A stretch of DNA of 64,000 nucleotides from Ketogulonicigenium vulgare WSH-001. GTDB taxonomy: Bacteria > Pseudomonadota > Alphaproteobacteria > Rhodobacterales > Rhodobacteraceae. Positions 34,326-43,947 of the stretch are shown here, one piece after another. The notes under the pieces were generated by a model, which was not told where the DNA came from, did no database searches, and worked only from the letters and a program-made list of their open reading frames with translations. The DNA is taken from the NCBI RefSeq assembly GCF_000223375.1, contig NC_017384.1:2674501-2738500 (forward strand). The letters run 5' to 3'. Each line of letters opens with the position of its first letter. The stretch's first letter is position 1. The translations under genes and the position numbers were made by a program.

Positions 34326-35399
34326 ATGGACGATCTGAAAGCGAAATATCTGGGGTTGATCGCGGATGCGGGCGATGAATCCGCGATCGAGGATCTGCGC
34401 GTCCAGGCTCTTGGCAAAAAGGGCGAAATCGCCCTTCTGATGCGCGGCCTTGGCGCGATGTCCCCCGAGGAACGCCAAAGCGTGGGCCCCGCGCTGAACG
34501 CGCTGAAGGACGAGATCAATTCTGCCATCGCGGCGCGCAAGGCTTCGCTGGGCGATGCCGCGCTGGCCGAGCGTCTGCGCAGCGAATGGCTGGATGTCAC
34601 CTTGCCCGCGCGCGACCGCCGCAGCGGCACGATCCACCCGATCAGCCAAGTCTCGGACGAAGTCACTGCGATTTTCGCTGATATGGGCTTTGCCGTTGCC
34701 GAAGGCCCGCAGGTCGAAAGCGATTGGTATAACTTTGATGCGCTGAACATTCCCGGCCACCACCCCGCACGGGCCGAGATGGACACGTTCTATATGCACC
34801 GTCTGGCCGGCGATAACCGCGCCCCATCCGTGCTGCGCACGCATACCTCGCCGGTGCAGATCCGCTCGATGGAGGCGCATGGCGCACCCCTGCGCATCAT
34901 CTGTCCGGGCCGCGTCTATCGCGCCGATTACGACCAGACCCACACCCCGATGTTCCATCAGGTCGAGGGACTGGCGATTGACCGCAACATTTCCATGGCC
35001 AACCTGAAATGGGTGCTGGAAGAGTTCGTGAAATCCTATTTCGAGGTCGACAGTGTCGATCTGCGTTTCCGCGCCAGCCACTTCCCCTTTACCGAACCCT
35101 CGGCCGAGGTGGATATCCGCTGTTCGTGGGAGGGTGGCACGCTGAAAGTGGGCGAGGGCGATGATTGGCTTGAGATCCTCGGCTCTGGCATGATCCATCC
35201 CAAGGTGCTGAAAGCCGGCGGTATCGACCCCGACCAGTATCAGGGCTTTGCCTTTGGCATGGGGATCGACCGGATCGCGATGCTGAAATACGGCATCCCC
35301 GATCTGCGCGCCTTCTTTGACAGCGATCTGCGCTGGCTGCGCCATTATGGCTTTGCAAGTTTGGATGTGCCGACGTTGCAGGGCGGCCTTTCGCGCTAA
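34326..35399 (+). CDS. pheS: Phenylalanine--tRNA ligase alpha subunit
   Basis: A 357-residue class II synthetase subunit. An N-terminal coiled coil (residues 1-85) precedes the catalytic domain: [30 protein letters not shown] with motif 1-2 region, [22 protein letters not shown], and motif 3 [19 protein letters not shown] near 315-333. The phenylalanine-pocket Ala of the VSG/A segment lies in the same domain. It pairs with PheT, encoded 48 bases downstream. Confidence 0.99.
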   Translation: MDDLKAKYLGLIADAGDESAIEDLRVQALGKKGEIALLMRGLGAMSPEERQSVGPALNALKDEINSAIAARKASLGDAALAERLRSEWLDVTLPARDRRSGTIHPISQVSDEVTAIFADMGFAVAEGPQVESDWYNFDALNIPGHHPARAEMDTFYMHRLAGDNRAPSVLRTHTSPVQIRSMEAHGAPLRIICPGRVYRADYDQTHTPMFHQVEGLAIDRNISMANLKWVLEEFVKSYFEVDSVDLRFRASHFPFTEPSAEVDIRCSWEGGTLKVGEGDDWLEILGSGMIHPKVLKAGGIDPDQYQGFAFGMGIDRIAMLKYGIPDLRAFFDSDLRWLRHYGFASLDVPTLQGGLSR

Positions 35400-35447
35400 T
35401 TCTGTGGCGGCCTGACCGCCCTCACAAATACAAAGGGTTGGAGTGAC

Positions 35448-37844
35448 ATGAAATTCACCCTCTCATGGCTGAAAGACCACCTCGACACCACCGCCTCGGT
35501 CGAGGAGATCACCGAGGCGCTGACGGACCTTGGTCTGGAAGTCGAAGGCGTCGAGGATAAAACCGCACGTCTGCGCGGCTTCAAAATCGGTAAAGTGCTG
35601 AACGCGGTTCAGCACCCCGATGCCGACAAGCTGCGCGTCTGTACTGTGCTTACGGCGGATGGCGAACAGCAGATCGTCTGCGGCGCCCCCAATGCCCGCA
35701 CCGGGATCACCGTCGTCGTCGCATCTCCCGGCACCTATGTGCCGGGCATCGACGTGACCATTCAGGTCGGCAAGATCCGCGGCGTCGAATCCCACGGCAT
35801 GATGTGTTCCGAGCGCGAGCTGGAGCTGTCGGACGAGCATGACGGCATTATCGAGCTGCCCTCGGGCGAGGTCGGTCAGGAATTCGTCGATTGGCTGGCG
35901 GAAAACCAGCCTGCCAAAGTCGATCCGGTGATCGAGATTGCGATCACCCCAAACCGTCCCGATGCGCTGGCCGTACGCGGCGTTGCGCGTGATCTGGCGG
36001 CGCGGGGCCTTGGCACGCTGCGCGCCCGCGACGTTCAGGCCATCGCGCCCAGCTTTGCCACTGATGCGACAATCGCCATTGCCGCCGATACGCTGGATGA
36101 TGCGCCCGTTTTTGCGGGCCAGGTGCTGCGCGGCGTGAAAAACGGGCCGAGCCCTGTTTGGCTGCAAGATCGCCTGCGCGCCATTGGCCTGCGACCGATC
36201 AGCTTCCTTGTCGATGTGACGAATTTCTTTTCCTACGACCTGTGCCGCCCGCTGCATGTCTTTGACCTGGATAAAGTCAAAGGTACCGTTCAGGTGCGCC
36301 GCGCCCGTGCGGGCGAGGAGCTGCTGGCGCTGGATGGCAAGACCTATGCCTTGGCAGAGGGGCAGGTGATCGTCGCTGATGACGAAGGTCCGATCTCGGT
36401 CGGCGGTATCATGGGCGGCGAGCGCACCGGCGTTTCGGACGAGACCGTGAATGTGCTGGTCGAGAGCGCATGGTGGCAGCCGATCCAGATCGCGATGACC
36501 GGCCGCGCGTTGAAAATCAACTCGGATGCGCGCTATCGGTTCGAACGTGGCGTCGATCCGGCCTTTACCTTGCCCGGTCTTGATCAGGCCGTCCGTATGA
36601 TTGCGGATATTGCAGGGGGCGAAGCCTCGCAGGTGATCGTTGCGGGCGCGGTGCCGGATGTCGCGCGCGCCTACCGTCTGGATACCGACCGCGTGCAAAG
36701 CCTGGTCGGCATGGAAATCGCGCCCGAGACCCAGCGCGCTACCTTGCAAGCGCTTGGATTTGTGCTGGATGGCGATATGGCCAGCGTGCCAAGCTGGCGT
36801 CCCGATGTGCTGGGCGAGGCTGATCTTGTCGAGGAAGTGGCGCGGATCGCCTCGCTGACCAAGCTGGTTGGCGTGCCGATGCCGCGGATGCAGGCAGGTG
36901 TGCCAAAGCCGATCCTGACGCCGCTGCAACGCCGTCTTGGCACTGCGCGTCGCACGGTGGCCAGCCTTGGTTATAATGAATGCGTCACCTACAGCTTTAT
37001 CGACCAGAAATCCGCTAGCCTGTTCGGCGGCGGCGATGACGCCTCGATGCTGGAAAACCCGATCTCGGCGGATCTGTCGCATCTGCGTCCCGATCTGCTG
37101 CCGGGCCTTTTGCGTGCCGCTGCGCGTAATCAGGCGCGCGGCTTTGCCGATCTGGCGCTGTTCGAGGCAGGTCATGTCTTTTCGGGCGGCGAGCCGGGCG
37201 ATCAAGTCCTGCATGTCACCGGTCTTCTGGTCGGTCGCACCGCGCCGCGCGATGTGCATAAGGCCGCCCGCGCCGTCGATCTGTTCGACGCCAAGGCCGA
37301 TATCGAGGCTGTTCTGGCCGCCGTCGGCGCACCGGCCCGTGTGCAGATCATGCGTAATGGCGCCGATTGGTGGCATCCCGGCCGTCACGGCACCATCTGC
37401 CTTGGCCCGAAAAAGGTCATCGGCACCTTTGGCGAGCTGCATCCGCGCCTGTTGAAAGAGATGGATATCCAAGGCCCTGCCGTCGCCTTTACCATCTTCC
37501 TCGAGGAGGTGCCGCTGCCCAAATCGACCAATGCCGCGCGCCCTGCGCTGGTGCTGAACGATCTGCAGCCGATCTCGCGCGATTTCGCCTTTGTCGTCCC
37601 CAATGCGGTCGAGGCGCTGACCATGATCAACGCCGCGCTGGGTGCGGATAAAGCGATGATCGTGGATGCGCGTGTGTTCGACGAATTCGCGGGCGGCAAT
37701 CTGCCCGAGGGGCACAAATCGCTGGCGCTGTCGGTGCGCATCCAACCGCAAGGCGCGACGCTGAAAGAGGCCGAGATCGAGGCTCTCAGCGCCAAGGTCG
37801 TCGAAAAGGTGGCCAAGGCCACCGGCGCCGTTCTGCGGGGATAA
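35448..37844 (+). CDS. pheT: Phenylalanine--tRNA ligase beta subunit
   Basis: A 798-residue subunit completing the (alpha-beta)2 enzyme. Domains in order: N-terminal B1 plus tRNA-binding OB domain (about 40-150, FKIGKVLNAVQHPDADKLRV), B3/4 editing domain (about 210-390), B5 (about 400-475), catalytic-like core (about 490-690) and the C-terminal FDX-ACB anticodon-binding domain (SRDFAFVVPNAVEALTMINA near 710). Length is normal and no frame break is seen. The ATG has GTTGGAG upstream. Confidence 0.99.
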   Translation: MKFTLSWLKDHLDTTASVEEITEALTDLGLEVEGVEDKTARLRGFKIGKVLNAVQHPDADKLRVCTVLTADGEQQIVCGAPNARTGITVVVASPGTYVPGIDVTIQVGKIRGVESHGMMCSERELELSDEHDGIIELPSGEVGQEFVDWLAENQPAKVDPVIEIAITPNRPDALAVRGVARDLAARGLGTLRARDVQAIAPSFATDATIAIAADTLDDAPVFAGQVLRGVKNGPSPVWLQDRLRAIGLRPISFLVDVTNFFSYDLCRPLHVFDLDKVKGTVQVRRARAGEELLALDGKTYALAEGQVIVADDEGPISVGGIMGGERTGVSDETVNVLVESAWWQPIQIAMTGRALKINSDARYRFERGVDPAFTLPGLDQAVRMIADIAGGEASQVIVAGAVPDVARAYRLDTDRVQSLVGMEIAPETQRATLQALGFVLDGDMASVPSWRPDVLGEADLVEEVARIASLTKLVGVPMPRMQAGVPKPILTPLQRRLGTARRTVASLGYNECVTYSFIDQKSASLFGGGDDASMLENPISADLSHLRPDLLPGLLRAAARNQARGFADLALFEAGHVFSGGEPGDQVLHVTGLLVGRTAPRDVHKAARAVDLFDAKADIEAVLAAVGAPARVQIMRNGADWWHPGRHGTICLGPKKVIGTFGELHPRLLKEMDIQGPAVAFTIFLEEVPLPKSTNAARPALVLNDLQPISRDFAFVVPNAVEALTMINAALGADKAMIVDARVFDEFAGGNLPEGHKSLALSVRIQPQGATLKEAEIEALSAKVVEKVAKATGAVLRG

Positions 37845-37850
37845 AGGGAT

Positions 37851-37881
37851 AAAAGGGCGGTGCGCTGGCACCGCCCTTTTT
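37851..37881. terminator. Bidirectional terminator after pheT
   Basis: Perfect stem AAAAGGGCGGTGC / GCACCGCCCTTTT with GCTG loop and a T run. Read on the minus strand it ends with CCCTTTTATC, serving the GST gene that converges on it. Confidence 0.92.
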
Positions 37882-37884
37882 CAT

Positions 37885-38580
37885 TCAGCCACGCGGCGGA
37901 ATGTTCAAGCCGCGCTGCACGGCAGGGCGGGCAAGAAAGCGGGCGACATAGGCCTGCACATTTTTGCACTCATCCCAGCCAATCAACGGCTTGGTCCCGT
38001 AAAACTCGAGGCTGTTGATCCAGGGCGCGATGGCCATATCGGCAATGGAATATTCGCCGGTGATCCAGTCCTTATCTGCCAGCTCTTTGTCCAGCACCTG
38101 CAGCAGACGGGCGGCCTCGTTCAGGTAACGCTCGCGCGGGCGGGGGTCTTCGATGGCGGCACCGGCGAATTTGCTGAAAAAGCCCATCTGGCCGAACATC
38201 GGGCCAACGCCGCCCATCTGAAACATCAGCCATTGGATCGTCTTGAACCGTTGCGCGCCGGTGCCGATGAATTGGCCGGTCTTGTCCGCAAGGTAAATCA
38301 GGATCGCGCCGCTTTCGAACAGACCAATCGGCGCACCATCGGGGCCGTTCGGGTCGATGATCGCGGGGATCTTGTTATTGGGGTTCAGCGACAGGAACGC
38401 GGGGCTTTTCACATCGGCATCGGCCAGCGTGATGCGGTGCGCCTCGTAATCAAGGCCCATTTCCTCAAGCGCGATCGAGACTTTGACGCCGTTCGGGGTC
38501 GGAAAGGAATAAAGCTGGATCACATCGGGGTTCTGAGCGGGCCAGCGGTCGTTGATCGCAAAGGCGGAAAGGTCAGCCAT
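37885..38580 (-). CDS. Glutathione S-transferase, YghU-like (nu class)
   Basis: A 231-residue GST. The thioredoxin-fold N-terminus is IQLYSFPTPNGVKVSIALEE (residues 21-40) and the glutathione-binding NPNNKIPAIIDPNGPDGAPIGLFESGAIL follows in part; ESGAI is the classic cis-Pro/Ser pocket region. The alpha-helical C-terminal domain has WITGEYSIADMAIAPWINS near 170-188. It resembles YghU/YfcG disulfide reductases that use glutathione. ATG 38580 matches the family start; an upstream frame on the same strand is not part of the gene. Confidence 0.9.
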   Translation of the reverse strand: MADLSAFAINDRWPAQNPDVIQLYSFPTPNGVKVSIALEEMGLDYEAHRITLADADVKSPAFLSLNPNNKIPAIIDPNGPDGAPIGLFESGAILIYLADKTGQFIGTGAQRFKTIQWLMFQMGGVGPMFGQMGFFSKFAGAAIEDPRPRERYLNEAARLLQVLDKELADKDWITGEYSIADMAIAPWINSLEFYGTKPLIGWDECKNVQAYVARFLARPAVQRGLNIPPRG

Positions 38581-38766
38581 AAGAAGTCCTAAAATTTGAG
38601 GGATCGTCCCCGATAACCTAGTCACCCGATCTGTGAATAAAAAGATGCGCTGTGGCAGCAGTCTGTTGCCGTCAGCGCAACGCTGGACAAACGGGTTAAT
38701 CCCTCGCAGAATCGCGTGACGCGTCCCGTGCCGCGAAGCATGGGTAAAAAACGAATGGGGACAGAT

Positions 38767-39198
38767 ATGTTCAATGAATTTCGCGCCTTTATTGCACGCG
38801 GCAATGTCATCGACCTTGCGGTCGGTATCATTATCGGTGCCGCATTCACGGCGATCGTCAATTCGCTGGTGGCTGACCTGATTAACCCGATCATCGGTGT
38901 CGTCACGGGCGGCATCGACTTTTCGAACCTGTTCATCAACCTTGGTGCAGGTGAATATACCAGCCTTGCTGCGGCAAAAGCCGCTGGCGCGCCCGTCTTT
39001 GCCTATGGCTCGTTTATCACCGCGATTATCAACTTTCTGATCATCGCATGGGTCGTGTTCTTGCTGGTCAAGGCGGTGAACAAGATGACGCAGGCCGATA
39101 AGAAAAAGGCCGAAGCCGCCGCCGCCGCCGCGCCCAAAGGCCCGACGCAGGAAGAGCTGCTGGCCCAGATCCGCGACCTTTTGGCCGCCAAGAACTAG
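38767..39198 (+). CDS. mscL: Large-conductance mechanosensitive channel MscL
   Basis: A 143-residue osmotic release valve. [20 protein letters not shown] at the N-terminus carries the amphipathic helix and TM1; the second TM is [20 protein letters not shown] near residues 82-101; the C-terminal bundle ends in [18 protein letters not shown] 38767 has GGGGA six bases upstream; an in-frame ATG at 38755 is less likely. It opens under hypo-osmotic shock to save the cell. It stands alone between GST and the Lrp gene. Confidence 0.97.
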   Translation: MFNEFRAFIARGNVIDLAVGIIIGAAFTAIVNSLVADLINPIIGVVTGGIDFSNLFINLGAGEYTSLAAAKAAGAPVFAYGSFITAIINFLIIAWVVFLLVKAVNKMTQADKKKAEAAAAAAPKGPTQEELLAQIRDLLAAKN

Positions 39199-39213
39199 GT
39201 CCGTTGATCCGCC

Positions 39214-39672
39214 ATGCAGCTTGATGCCACCGACAAACGCATTCTGGATGTGCTGCAAAAGGAAGGGCGGATCACCAACGCGGAATTGGCTGATCGAATC
39301 GGCCTATCGCCCTCGGCCTGCCACCGCCGCATGCAGCGGCTGGAGGCCGAGGGCTTTATCCGTGGCTTTGTCGCGCTGCTGGACCCGCGCAAGGTGCAGC
39401 GGCAGACGACGGTCTTTGTCGAGATCACCCTGTCGGGACAGGCAGACGAGGTGCTGGACAGTTTCGAGCGCGCCGTCGCCCGTGTGCCGCAGGTGCTGGA
39501 ATGCCATCTGATGACCGGCGCCGCGGATTATCTGCTAAAGGTCGTCGCCGAAGATACCGAAGATTTCGCCCGCATCCATCGCCGCTTTTTGGCGAAACTG
39601 CCGGGGGTTGCGCAAATCCAATCGTCATTCGCGCTGCGCACGGTGGTCCAGACAACCGCCCTGCCGCTATAG
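39214..39672 (+). CDS. Lrp/AsnC-family transcriptional regulator
   Basis: A 152-residue regulator. The wHTH spans residues 1-55 (LDATDKRILDVLQKEGRITN, LSPSACHRRMQRLEAEG) and the RAM effector domain fills 70-145 (VLECHLMTGAADYLLKVVAE). Ligand-binding residues cannot be read with certainty, so amino acid and targets are unknown. It follows mscL by 15 bases. A GNAxDYLL-type motif is present as GAADYLL. Confidence 0.92.
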   Translation: MQLDATDKRILDVLQKEGRITNAELADRIGLSPSACHRRMQRLEAEGFIRGFVALLDPRKVQRQTTVFVEITLSGQADEVLDSFERAVARVPQVLECHLMTGAADYLLKVVAEDTEDFARIHRRFLAKLPGVAQIQSSFALRTVVQTTALPL

Positions 39673-39674
39673 AA

Positions 39675-39710
39675 AACCCCCGGAAAGGCGAACCTTTCCG
39701 GGGGCTTATT
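39675..39710. terminator. Bidirectional terminator between lrp-like gene and rpsU
   Basis: A perfect 12-bp stem CCCCCGGAAAGG / CCTTTCCGGGGG with CGAA loop. Plus strand tail CTTATT; minus strand tail TTTTCTATAG. It closes the converging lrp-like and rpsU units. Confidence 0.92.
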
Positions 39711-39758
39711 CCCGTAACCCGTCAGCCTGGGGCCGATGGGTGTGCATTCGGAAGGATC

Positions 39759-39965
39759 TTAGATAAGACCTTCGCGCTGCAGCTTCTTGCGGGCGAGTTT
39801 GCGCTGACGGCGGATGGCCTCGGCTTGCTCGCGGGCTTTCTTGACGGAAGGCTTCTCGAAATGTTGCTTAAGCTTCATTTCACGGAAGACACCTTCGCGC
39901 TGCAGCTTCTTCTTCAGAGCCCGAAGGGCCTGATCGACGTTATTGTCGCGAACGCTAACCTGCAT
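39759..39965 (-). CDS. rpsU: 30S ribosomal protein S21
   Basis: A 68-residue S21, beginning [20 protein letters not shown], with the basic C-terminal tail [18 protein letters not shown]21 contacts the anti-Shine-Dalgarno region of 16S rRNA and influences initiation. The leader carries a GTGGT-GAAA-ACCAC hairpin directly before the ATG, a possible control element. It stands alone in its operon. Confidence 0.99.
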   Translation of the reverse strand: MQVSVRDNNVDQALRALKKKLQREGVFREMKLKQHFEKPSVKKAREQAEAIRRQRKLARKKLQREGLI

Positions 39966-39979
39966 GTGGTTTTCACCAC
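39966..39979 (-). promoter_or_regulatory. rpsU start-site hairpin overlapping the ribosome-binding site
   Basis: On the mRNA, GTGGT, loop GAAA, ACCAC, immediately followed by AUG. The stem includes the GGUGG that would act as ribosome-binding site, so pairing would hide it. A GAAA tetraloop is especially stable. Since S21 binds near the 16S 3' end, feedback through this hairpin is plausible but unproven. Confidence 0.6.
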
Positions 39980-40016
39980 CTTTCTAAGTTGGATTTGCAA
40001 AATTGCAGGAAGCGGC

Positions 40017-40045
40017 CATATAGCAACCCCTTGGGTTTTTGTCTA
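40017..40045 (-). promoter_or_regulatory. Sigma-70 promoter of rpsU
   Basis: Minus-strand -35 TAGACA and -10 TATATG with a 17-base spacer; the start of transcription would be about 45-50 bases upstream of the rpsU ATG. It lies in the gap before the divergent COQ9-like gene. Confidence 0.6.
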
Positions 40046-40075
40046 GTCTGCGATGAGGGACAAAAGGGGCGCAAG

Positions 40076-40699
40076 GTGGAAGCCAAACGGCAAGCGATGA
40101 TGCAGGCGATGGGCCAGCACGTTCTGTTCGACGGCTGGTCAGAGGCGGCGTTTCTGGCGGCGGCGGATGATGCGGGCGTGGCGGGGGCGCAGGCCCGCGT
40201 TCTATTCCCGCGCGGTGCGCTGGATGTGGCGGTGGCGCTGCACAAGGCGGGTGATGCACGGGCGCTGGCCGATCTGGCTGCCGATCCTGATGCGCGCTTT
40301 CGTGATCGCATGGCGCAGGCGATCCTGCTGCGGCTGCATCACGCAGGTGATCGGCATGTGGTGCGGGCGTCATCGTCACTCTTCGCGCTGCCCCAGCATA
40401 TGGTCGAGGGCGCGGCGCTGATCTGGGGCACGGCGGATGCGATCTGGACGGGGCTTGGCGATACCTCTCGCGATTTCAACTGGTATACGAAACGCGCGAG
40501 CCTTGCCGTCGTCTATAGCGCCAGCCTGCTGTTCTGGCTGGGGAATGAGGATGAGGCCGAGGTCGCCGCCTTTGTGGATCGCCGCATCGCGAATGTGATG
40601 GCCTTGCAAGCGCCGCCCCTTAAAACCTTGGCCAGCACGCTGCTGGCGCCGCTGCGCGCCCCGACCGCTCGCGATGATTTGCCGGGCCGCTGGGGCTAA
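40076..40699 (+). CDS. COQ9 family protein, ubiquinone biosynthesis
   Basis: A 207-residue lipid-binding TetR-like fold protein. GTG 40076 is chosen, with AAAGGGG upstream; ATG codons at 40097 and 40100 are alternatives. HVLFDGWSEAAFLAAADDAG opens the domain, RVLFPRGALDVAVALHKAGD follows, and the core DFNWYTKRASLAVVYSASLL near 155 is the COQ9 signature. In eukaryotes COQ9 presents the quinone precursor to COQ7. ATG and promoter lie divergently against rpsU. Assignment is good; partner identity is inference. Confidence 0.88.
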   Translation: MEAKRQAMMQAMGQHVLFDGWSEAAFLAAADDAGVAGAQARVLFPRGALDVAVALHKAGDARALADLAADPDARFRDRMAQAILLRLHHAGDRHVVRASSSLFALPQHMVEGAALIWGTADAIWTGLGDTSRDFNWYTKRASLAVVYSASLLFWLGNEDEAEVAAFVDRRIANVMALQAPPLKTLASTLLAPLRAPTARDDLPGRWG

Positions 40700-40761
40700 G
40701 GCCGCTTGTGGCCGGGCGGGATCAGGGTTTATCACTCTGCCCGTATGAATAGGAGAAGCGG

Positions 40762-41517
40762 ATGAAGATCCTCGTGCCGGTTAAGCGCGTGGTCGACCAT
40801 AACGTGAAGGTGCGGGTGCGTCCCGACGGCACGGGAGTCGAGCTGGCCAATCTGAAAATGTCGATCAACCCCTTTGACGAAATCGCCGTAGAAGAGGCGT
40901 TGCGTCTGAAGGAGGCAGGTTTAGCTGTAGAAGTTGTCGCGGTTTCGGTCGGCACCAAAGCATCCGAGGATGTTTTGCGCAAAGCCATGGGCATGGGGGC
41001 GGATCGTGCCATTTTGGTGCAACTGCCCGAGGGGAGTGATGCACCCGAGCCGTTGGCCGTCGCCAAGCTGTTGAAAAGCGTCGTTCTTTCCGAAGGCGCC
41101 AGGCTGGTCATCGCAGGCAAGCAGGCGATTGATGACGATATGAACGCGACCGGCCAGATGTTGGCGGCGCTACTGGGTTGGGGGCAGGGCACCTTTGCCT
41201 CCGCCGTGGCCGTTGATGGCGATGTCGCGACGATCACGCGCGAAGTCGACGGCGGCTTGCAAACTGTCGCGCTGCCGCTGCCCGCAGTCGTCACCGCCGA
41301 TCTGCGCCTGAACGAGCCGCGCTTTACCTCGCTGCCCAATATGATGAAGGCCAAGAAAAAGCCGATCGAGGCGGTCGATGCCGCAACCCTTGGTGTCGAT
41401 CTGACCCCGCGTCTCAGCGTGTTGGAAACGCGCGAACCTGCGGCGCGCGCTGCGGGCGAAATTGTGGCTTCGGTGGACGAGCTGGTGGCAAAGCTGAAAG
41501 CGGCGGGAGTGATCTGA
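40762..41517 (+). CDS. etfB: Electron transfer flavoprotein beta subunit
   Basis: A 251-residue ETF small subunit. [20 protein letters not shown] opens the fold and [20 protein letters not shown] near residue 110-130 is the adenine nucleotide (AMP) site. It pairs with EtfA to accept electrons from acyl-CoA dehydrogenases and pass them to ETF-quinone oxidoreductase. Its TGA shares one base with the etfA ATG. An AGGAGAAGCGG site precedes the ATG. Confidence 0.98.
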   Translation: MKILVPVKRVVDHNVKVRVRPDGTGVELANLKMSINPFDEIAVEEALRLKEAGLAVEVVAVSVGTKASEDVLRKAMGMGADRAILVQLPEGSDAPEPLAVAKLLKSVVLSEGARLVIAGKQAIDDDMNATGQMLAALLGWGQGTFASAVAVDGDVATITREVDGGLQTVALPLPAVVTADLRLNEPRFTSLPNMMKAKKKPIEAVDAATLGVDLTPRLSVLETREPAARAAGEIVASVDELVAKLKAAGVI

Positions 41518-42440
41518 TGGCTGTTCTGGTTCTGGCCGAAGTGCAATCGGGCGCGCTGGTCGCGGATGCGACCGCCCGTACGATCACCGGCGCGCGCGCC
41601 TTGGGCGATGTGACAGTACTGGTCGCGGGGCCTGCCGCTGCGGCTGATGCGGCCGCACATATCGACGGCGTATCGCGGGTGATCTGGGCGCAATCGCCTG
41701 CGCTGGATCACCAAATCGCCGAAAGCATGGCAGATTTGATCGTGCCGCTTGCTAGCGCATATAGCCACATTTTGGCCCCAGCAACGGCGACCGGCAAAAA
41801 CACCTTGCCACGCGTCGCGGCGCTGCTGGATGTAATGATCTTGCCCGATGTGATCGGTATTCTGGGCGCGGACACCTTCCTGCGTCCGGTCTATGCCGGC
41901 AATGCGGTGCAAAAGGTGCAGTCGCGCGATGCAATCAAGGTGATCAGCCTGCGCACCACCGCCTTTGCCCCCGCAGGTGCGGCAGCCAGTGCGGCGCCTG
42001 TCATCAGCGTCGATGCGCCCGCCGCATCCGCCCTGTCGTCCTGGGTCGAGGATCGGGTTGCAAGTGGTGATCGCCCCGACCTGTCTGCCGCTGGGATTGT
42101 CGTCTCTGGCGGGCGCGGCTTTGGCTCGGAAGAGGGGTTCGCGCTGCTCGAGGCCTTGGCAGATAAGTTGGGCGCGGCCATCGGTGCCAGCCGTGCAGCG
42201 GTCGATTCGGGCTATGCGGCGAATGACCTGCAGGTCGGCCAGACTGGCAAGATCGTTGCGCCGCGTCTGTATATCGCCGTCGGCATCTCGGGTGCGATCC
42301 AGCACCTTGCGGGGATGAAGGATTCGCAGGTGATCGTCGCGATCAACAAGGACCCCGAAGCCCCGATCTTCCGCGTTGCGGATTATGGCTTGGTCGCCGA
42401 TCTTTTCACGGCCGTGCCCGAACTGACGGCAAAGATCTGA
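41517..42440 (+). CDS. etfA: Electron transfer flavoprotein alpha subunit
   Basis: A 307-residue ETF large subunit. The N-terminal domain begins [20 protein letters not shown]; the C-terminal FAD domain holds [20 protein letters not shown], then [16 protein letters not shown] [40 protein letters not shown] and [20 protein letters not shown]. All FAD-contact blocks are present. Its 3' end overlaps the converging DUF6473 gene by 58 bases. Confidence 0.98.
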   Translation: MAVLVLAEVQSGALVADATARTITGARALGDVTVLVAGPAAAADAAAHIDGVSRVIWAQSPALDHQIAESMADLIVPLASAYSHILAPATATGKNTLPRVAALLDVMILPDVIGILGADTFLRPVYAGNAVQKVQSRDAIKVISLRTTAFAPAGAAASAAPVISVDAPAASALSSWVEDRVASGDRPDLSAAGIVVSGGRGFGSEEGFALLEALADKLGAAIGASRAAVDSGYAANDLQVGQTGKIVAPRLYIAVGISGAIQHLAGMKDSQVIVAINKDPEAPIFRVADYGLVADLFTAVPELTAKI

Positions 42441-43168
42441 TCATTGGCAGGCGGCGGCACCAGCCCCGCCGCCTGCAACACCGGCGCAAGGCGATGCGCG
42501 ATCTCACTATGGCCCGCCGTATCGATGATGCCGCCCGCACCGCGCCGGGGGCGAATTTGCAGCATCGTATGCCCCTCTCCGGCCAGTTGCATCAGCGCGG
42601 ATTGCCCCATCAGGGACAGATCCTCGGCATCGCCCAGAAACAGCAGACTTGTAGGTCTGTCCACGTGATGCAGGAATTGCTTGATCCGTGCGGCCCAAGC
42701 TGTGCGAATTTCAGCCTCTAGCGCCTGGCGCAGTGGCTGCGGCAAAAGCGCGGGCAACATGTCGACCGTTGTCACCTGATCCAGCGCGATCCCCCGGCAC
42801 AGATCCCGGAACGGCGCGGCGAATCGCACCAGCACATGGTTGCGCTGCGGGTCGACCGTGTAAAATCGGTTCGAGATCATCGCGGGCGACGTCAGTTCGA
42901 TCACCACATGGCGTGCCTTGCGGCCGATATCGCGCAATGTGTCATCGCGGATGATCGCCTCTAGCCCGCCGCCATCGCTGGCGAAATTGATACAGGCGAT
43001 CCCCATCTGCTCGGCCAGCAGGTCGGGATAGGGGCGGGTGGTTGTCGCGGCAAAAGTCTGGGTGCCGCCGAAAAAGGCAATGAATTCCTGATCCAGCGCC
43101 TGCTGCGGGGCGCGGAACAGCAAAGGTGAAGTGCCATAATGACAGATTTTGGGCCCGATAGAGCACAC
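42383..43168 (-). CDS. DUF6473 family protein
   Basis: A 261-residue protein. It starts with GTG at 43168, with GGGGGA 7 bases upstream. CHYGTSPLLFRAPQQALDQE and IAFFGGTQTF are DUF6473 segments; the family looks like an SGNH-type hydrolase with GGT as block I. The role is unknown, possibly in extracellular polysaccharide modification. It lies in the same direction as ptsH (77 bases downstream of its stop in reverse order) but with no obvious functional tie. Its 3' end runs 58 bases under etfA. Confidence 0.75.
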   Translation of the reverse strand: MCSIGPKICHYGTSPLLFRAPQQALDQEFIAFFGGTQTFAATTTRPYPDLLAEQMGIACINFASDGGGLEAIIRDDTLRDIGRKARHVVIELTSPAMISNRFYTVDPQRNHVLVRFAAPFRDLCRGIALDQVTTVDMLPALLPQPLRQALEAEIRTAWAARIKQFLHHVDRPTSLLFLGDAEDLSLMGQSALMQLAGEGHTMLQIRPRRGAGGIIDTAGHSEIAHRLAPVLQAAGLVPPPANDQIFAVSSGTAVKRSATKP

Positions 43169-43245
43169 CGCGCAGTCCCCCGCACATGATCGTCTTGCGC
43201 TCAGTTGACCCTAATCAGGTTTAAAAAGACCTAACGGTGGCGGCT

Positions 43246-43512
43246 TTAATCCGGCTCGCCGAAACGATTGGCGACCAGCGCTTCCAACGCATCCATCAAG
43301 GCCGCAGCCTCGGGGCCAGAGGTCTCAACCTCGATCTCGGTGCCTTTGGCCGCGCCCAGCATCAGCAGCCCCATGATGCTGTCGCCCGAGGCCTCAAGCC
43401 CGTCTTTGCGCACCAACGCGCTGGCATCGAACCGTTCAACAGTCTCGCTGAGGCGGGCCGAGGCGCGGGCGTGCAGCCCCTTGATATTCACAATCGAGAG
43501 CGTACGCAGCAT
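43246..43512 (-). CDS. ptsH: Phosphocarrier protein HPr
   Basis: An 88-residue HPr. The phosphorylation site His14 lies in KGLHARASARL and the regulatory Ser45 lies in SGDSIMGLLMLGAA, so both the PEP-dependent site and the HprK target are present. In alphaproteobacteria this HPr is part of a regulatory PTS with no sugar permease. It follows the EIIA-Man gene and is the end of the run hprK, rapZ, EIIA, ptsH. Confidence 0.97.
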   Translation of the reverse strand: MLRTLSIVNIKGLHARASARLSETVERFDASALVRKDGLEASGDSIMGLLMLGAAKGTEIEVETSGPEAAALMDALEALVANRFGEPD

Positions 43513-43530
43513 ATCAACAATGTCGGGGGG

Positions 43531-43947
43531 TCAGTTTTCGCAGTGGCAAAGGGTGCCATCCGCAGCCATCATTTGGCTATTTATGTATTTTCGCCCGGCG
43601 GTAAGGGCAGCAGTGACCGCATCTTCGACTGGTTTCTGGCGACATTTGGCCAGCTTAATCAGCATGGGCAGGTTGGCACCATAGACCATACGTCGGTTCG
43701 ACAGATTGCAGGCCCGCATCGACAGGTTCGATGGCGAGCCGCCAAACATATCCGTCACCATGACGACGCCGTCGCCGGTATCAACGGCATCGGCGGCAGC
43801 ACAAATCTCGTCCTGTTTGACAGAACGGTCATCTTCGGGGCCTATCGCAATCGCGACGACACCATCTTGTTTACCCACGACATGCTCGACCGCCGAAAGA
43901 TATTCGCGGGCCAATCCACCATGAGCGACGATCACAATACCGATCAA
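43531..43947 (-). CDS. PTS EIIA component, mannose type
   Basis: A 138-residue EIIA-Man-like protein. It starts with TTG (MIGIVIVAHGGLAREYL) with AGGA eight bases upstream; no in-frame ATG precedes it. His9 in VAHGG is the phosphorylation site, and DMFGGSPSNLSMRACNL is the family core. The TTG overlaps the rapZ stop codon (TTGA). Together with HPr and HprK it makes a signalling, non-transport phosphorelay. The C-terminal CHCEN is unusual. Confidence 0.93.
   Translation of the reverse strand: MIGIVIVAHGGLAREYLSAVEHVVGKQDGVVAIAIGPEDDRSVKQDEICAAADAVDTGDGVVMVTDMFGGSPSNLSMRACNLSNRRMVYGANLPMLIKLAKCRQKPVEDAVTAALTAGRKYINSQMMAADGTLCHCEN

Noticed and set aside
35463..37871. 802-codon open frame opposite pheT
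   Set aside because: pheT is full length and unbroken; the antisense translation is His/Arg/Gln-rich and has no ribosome-binding site.
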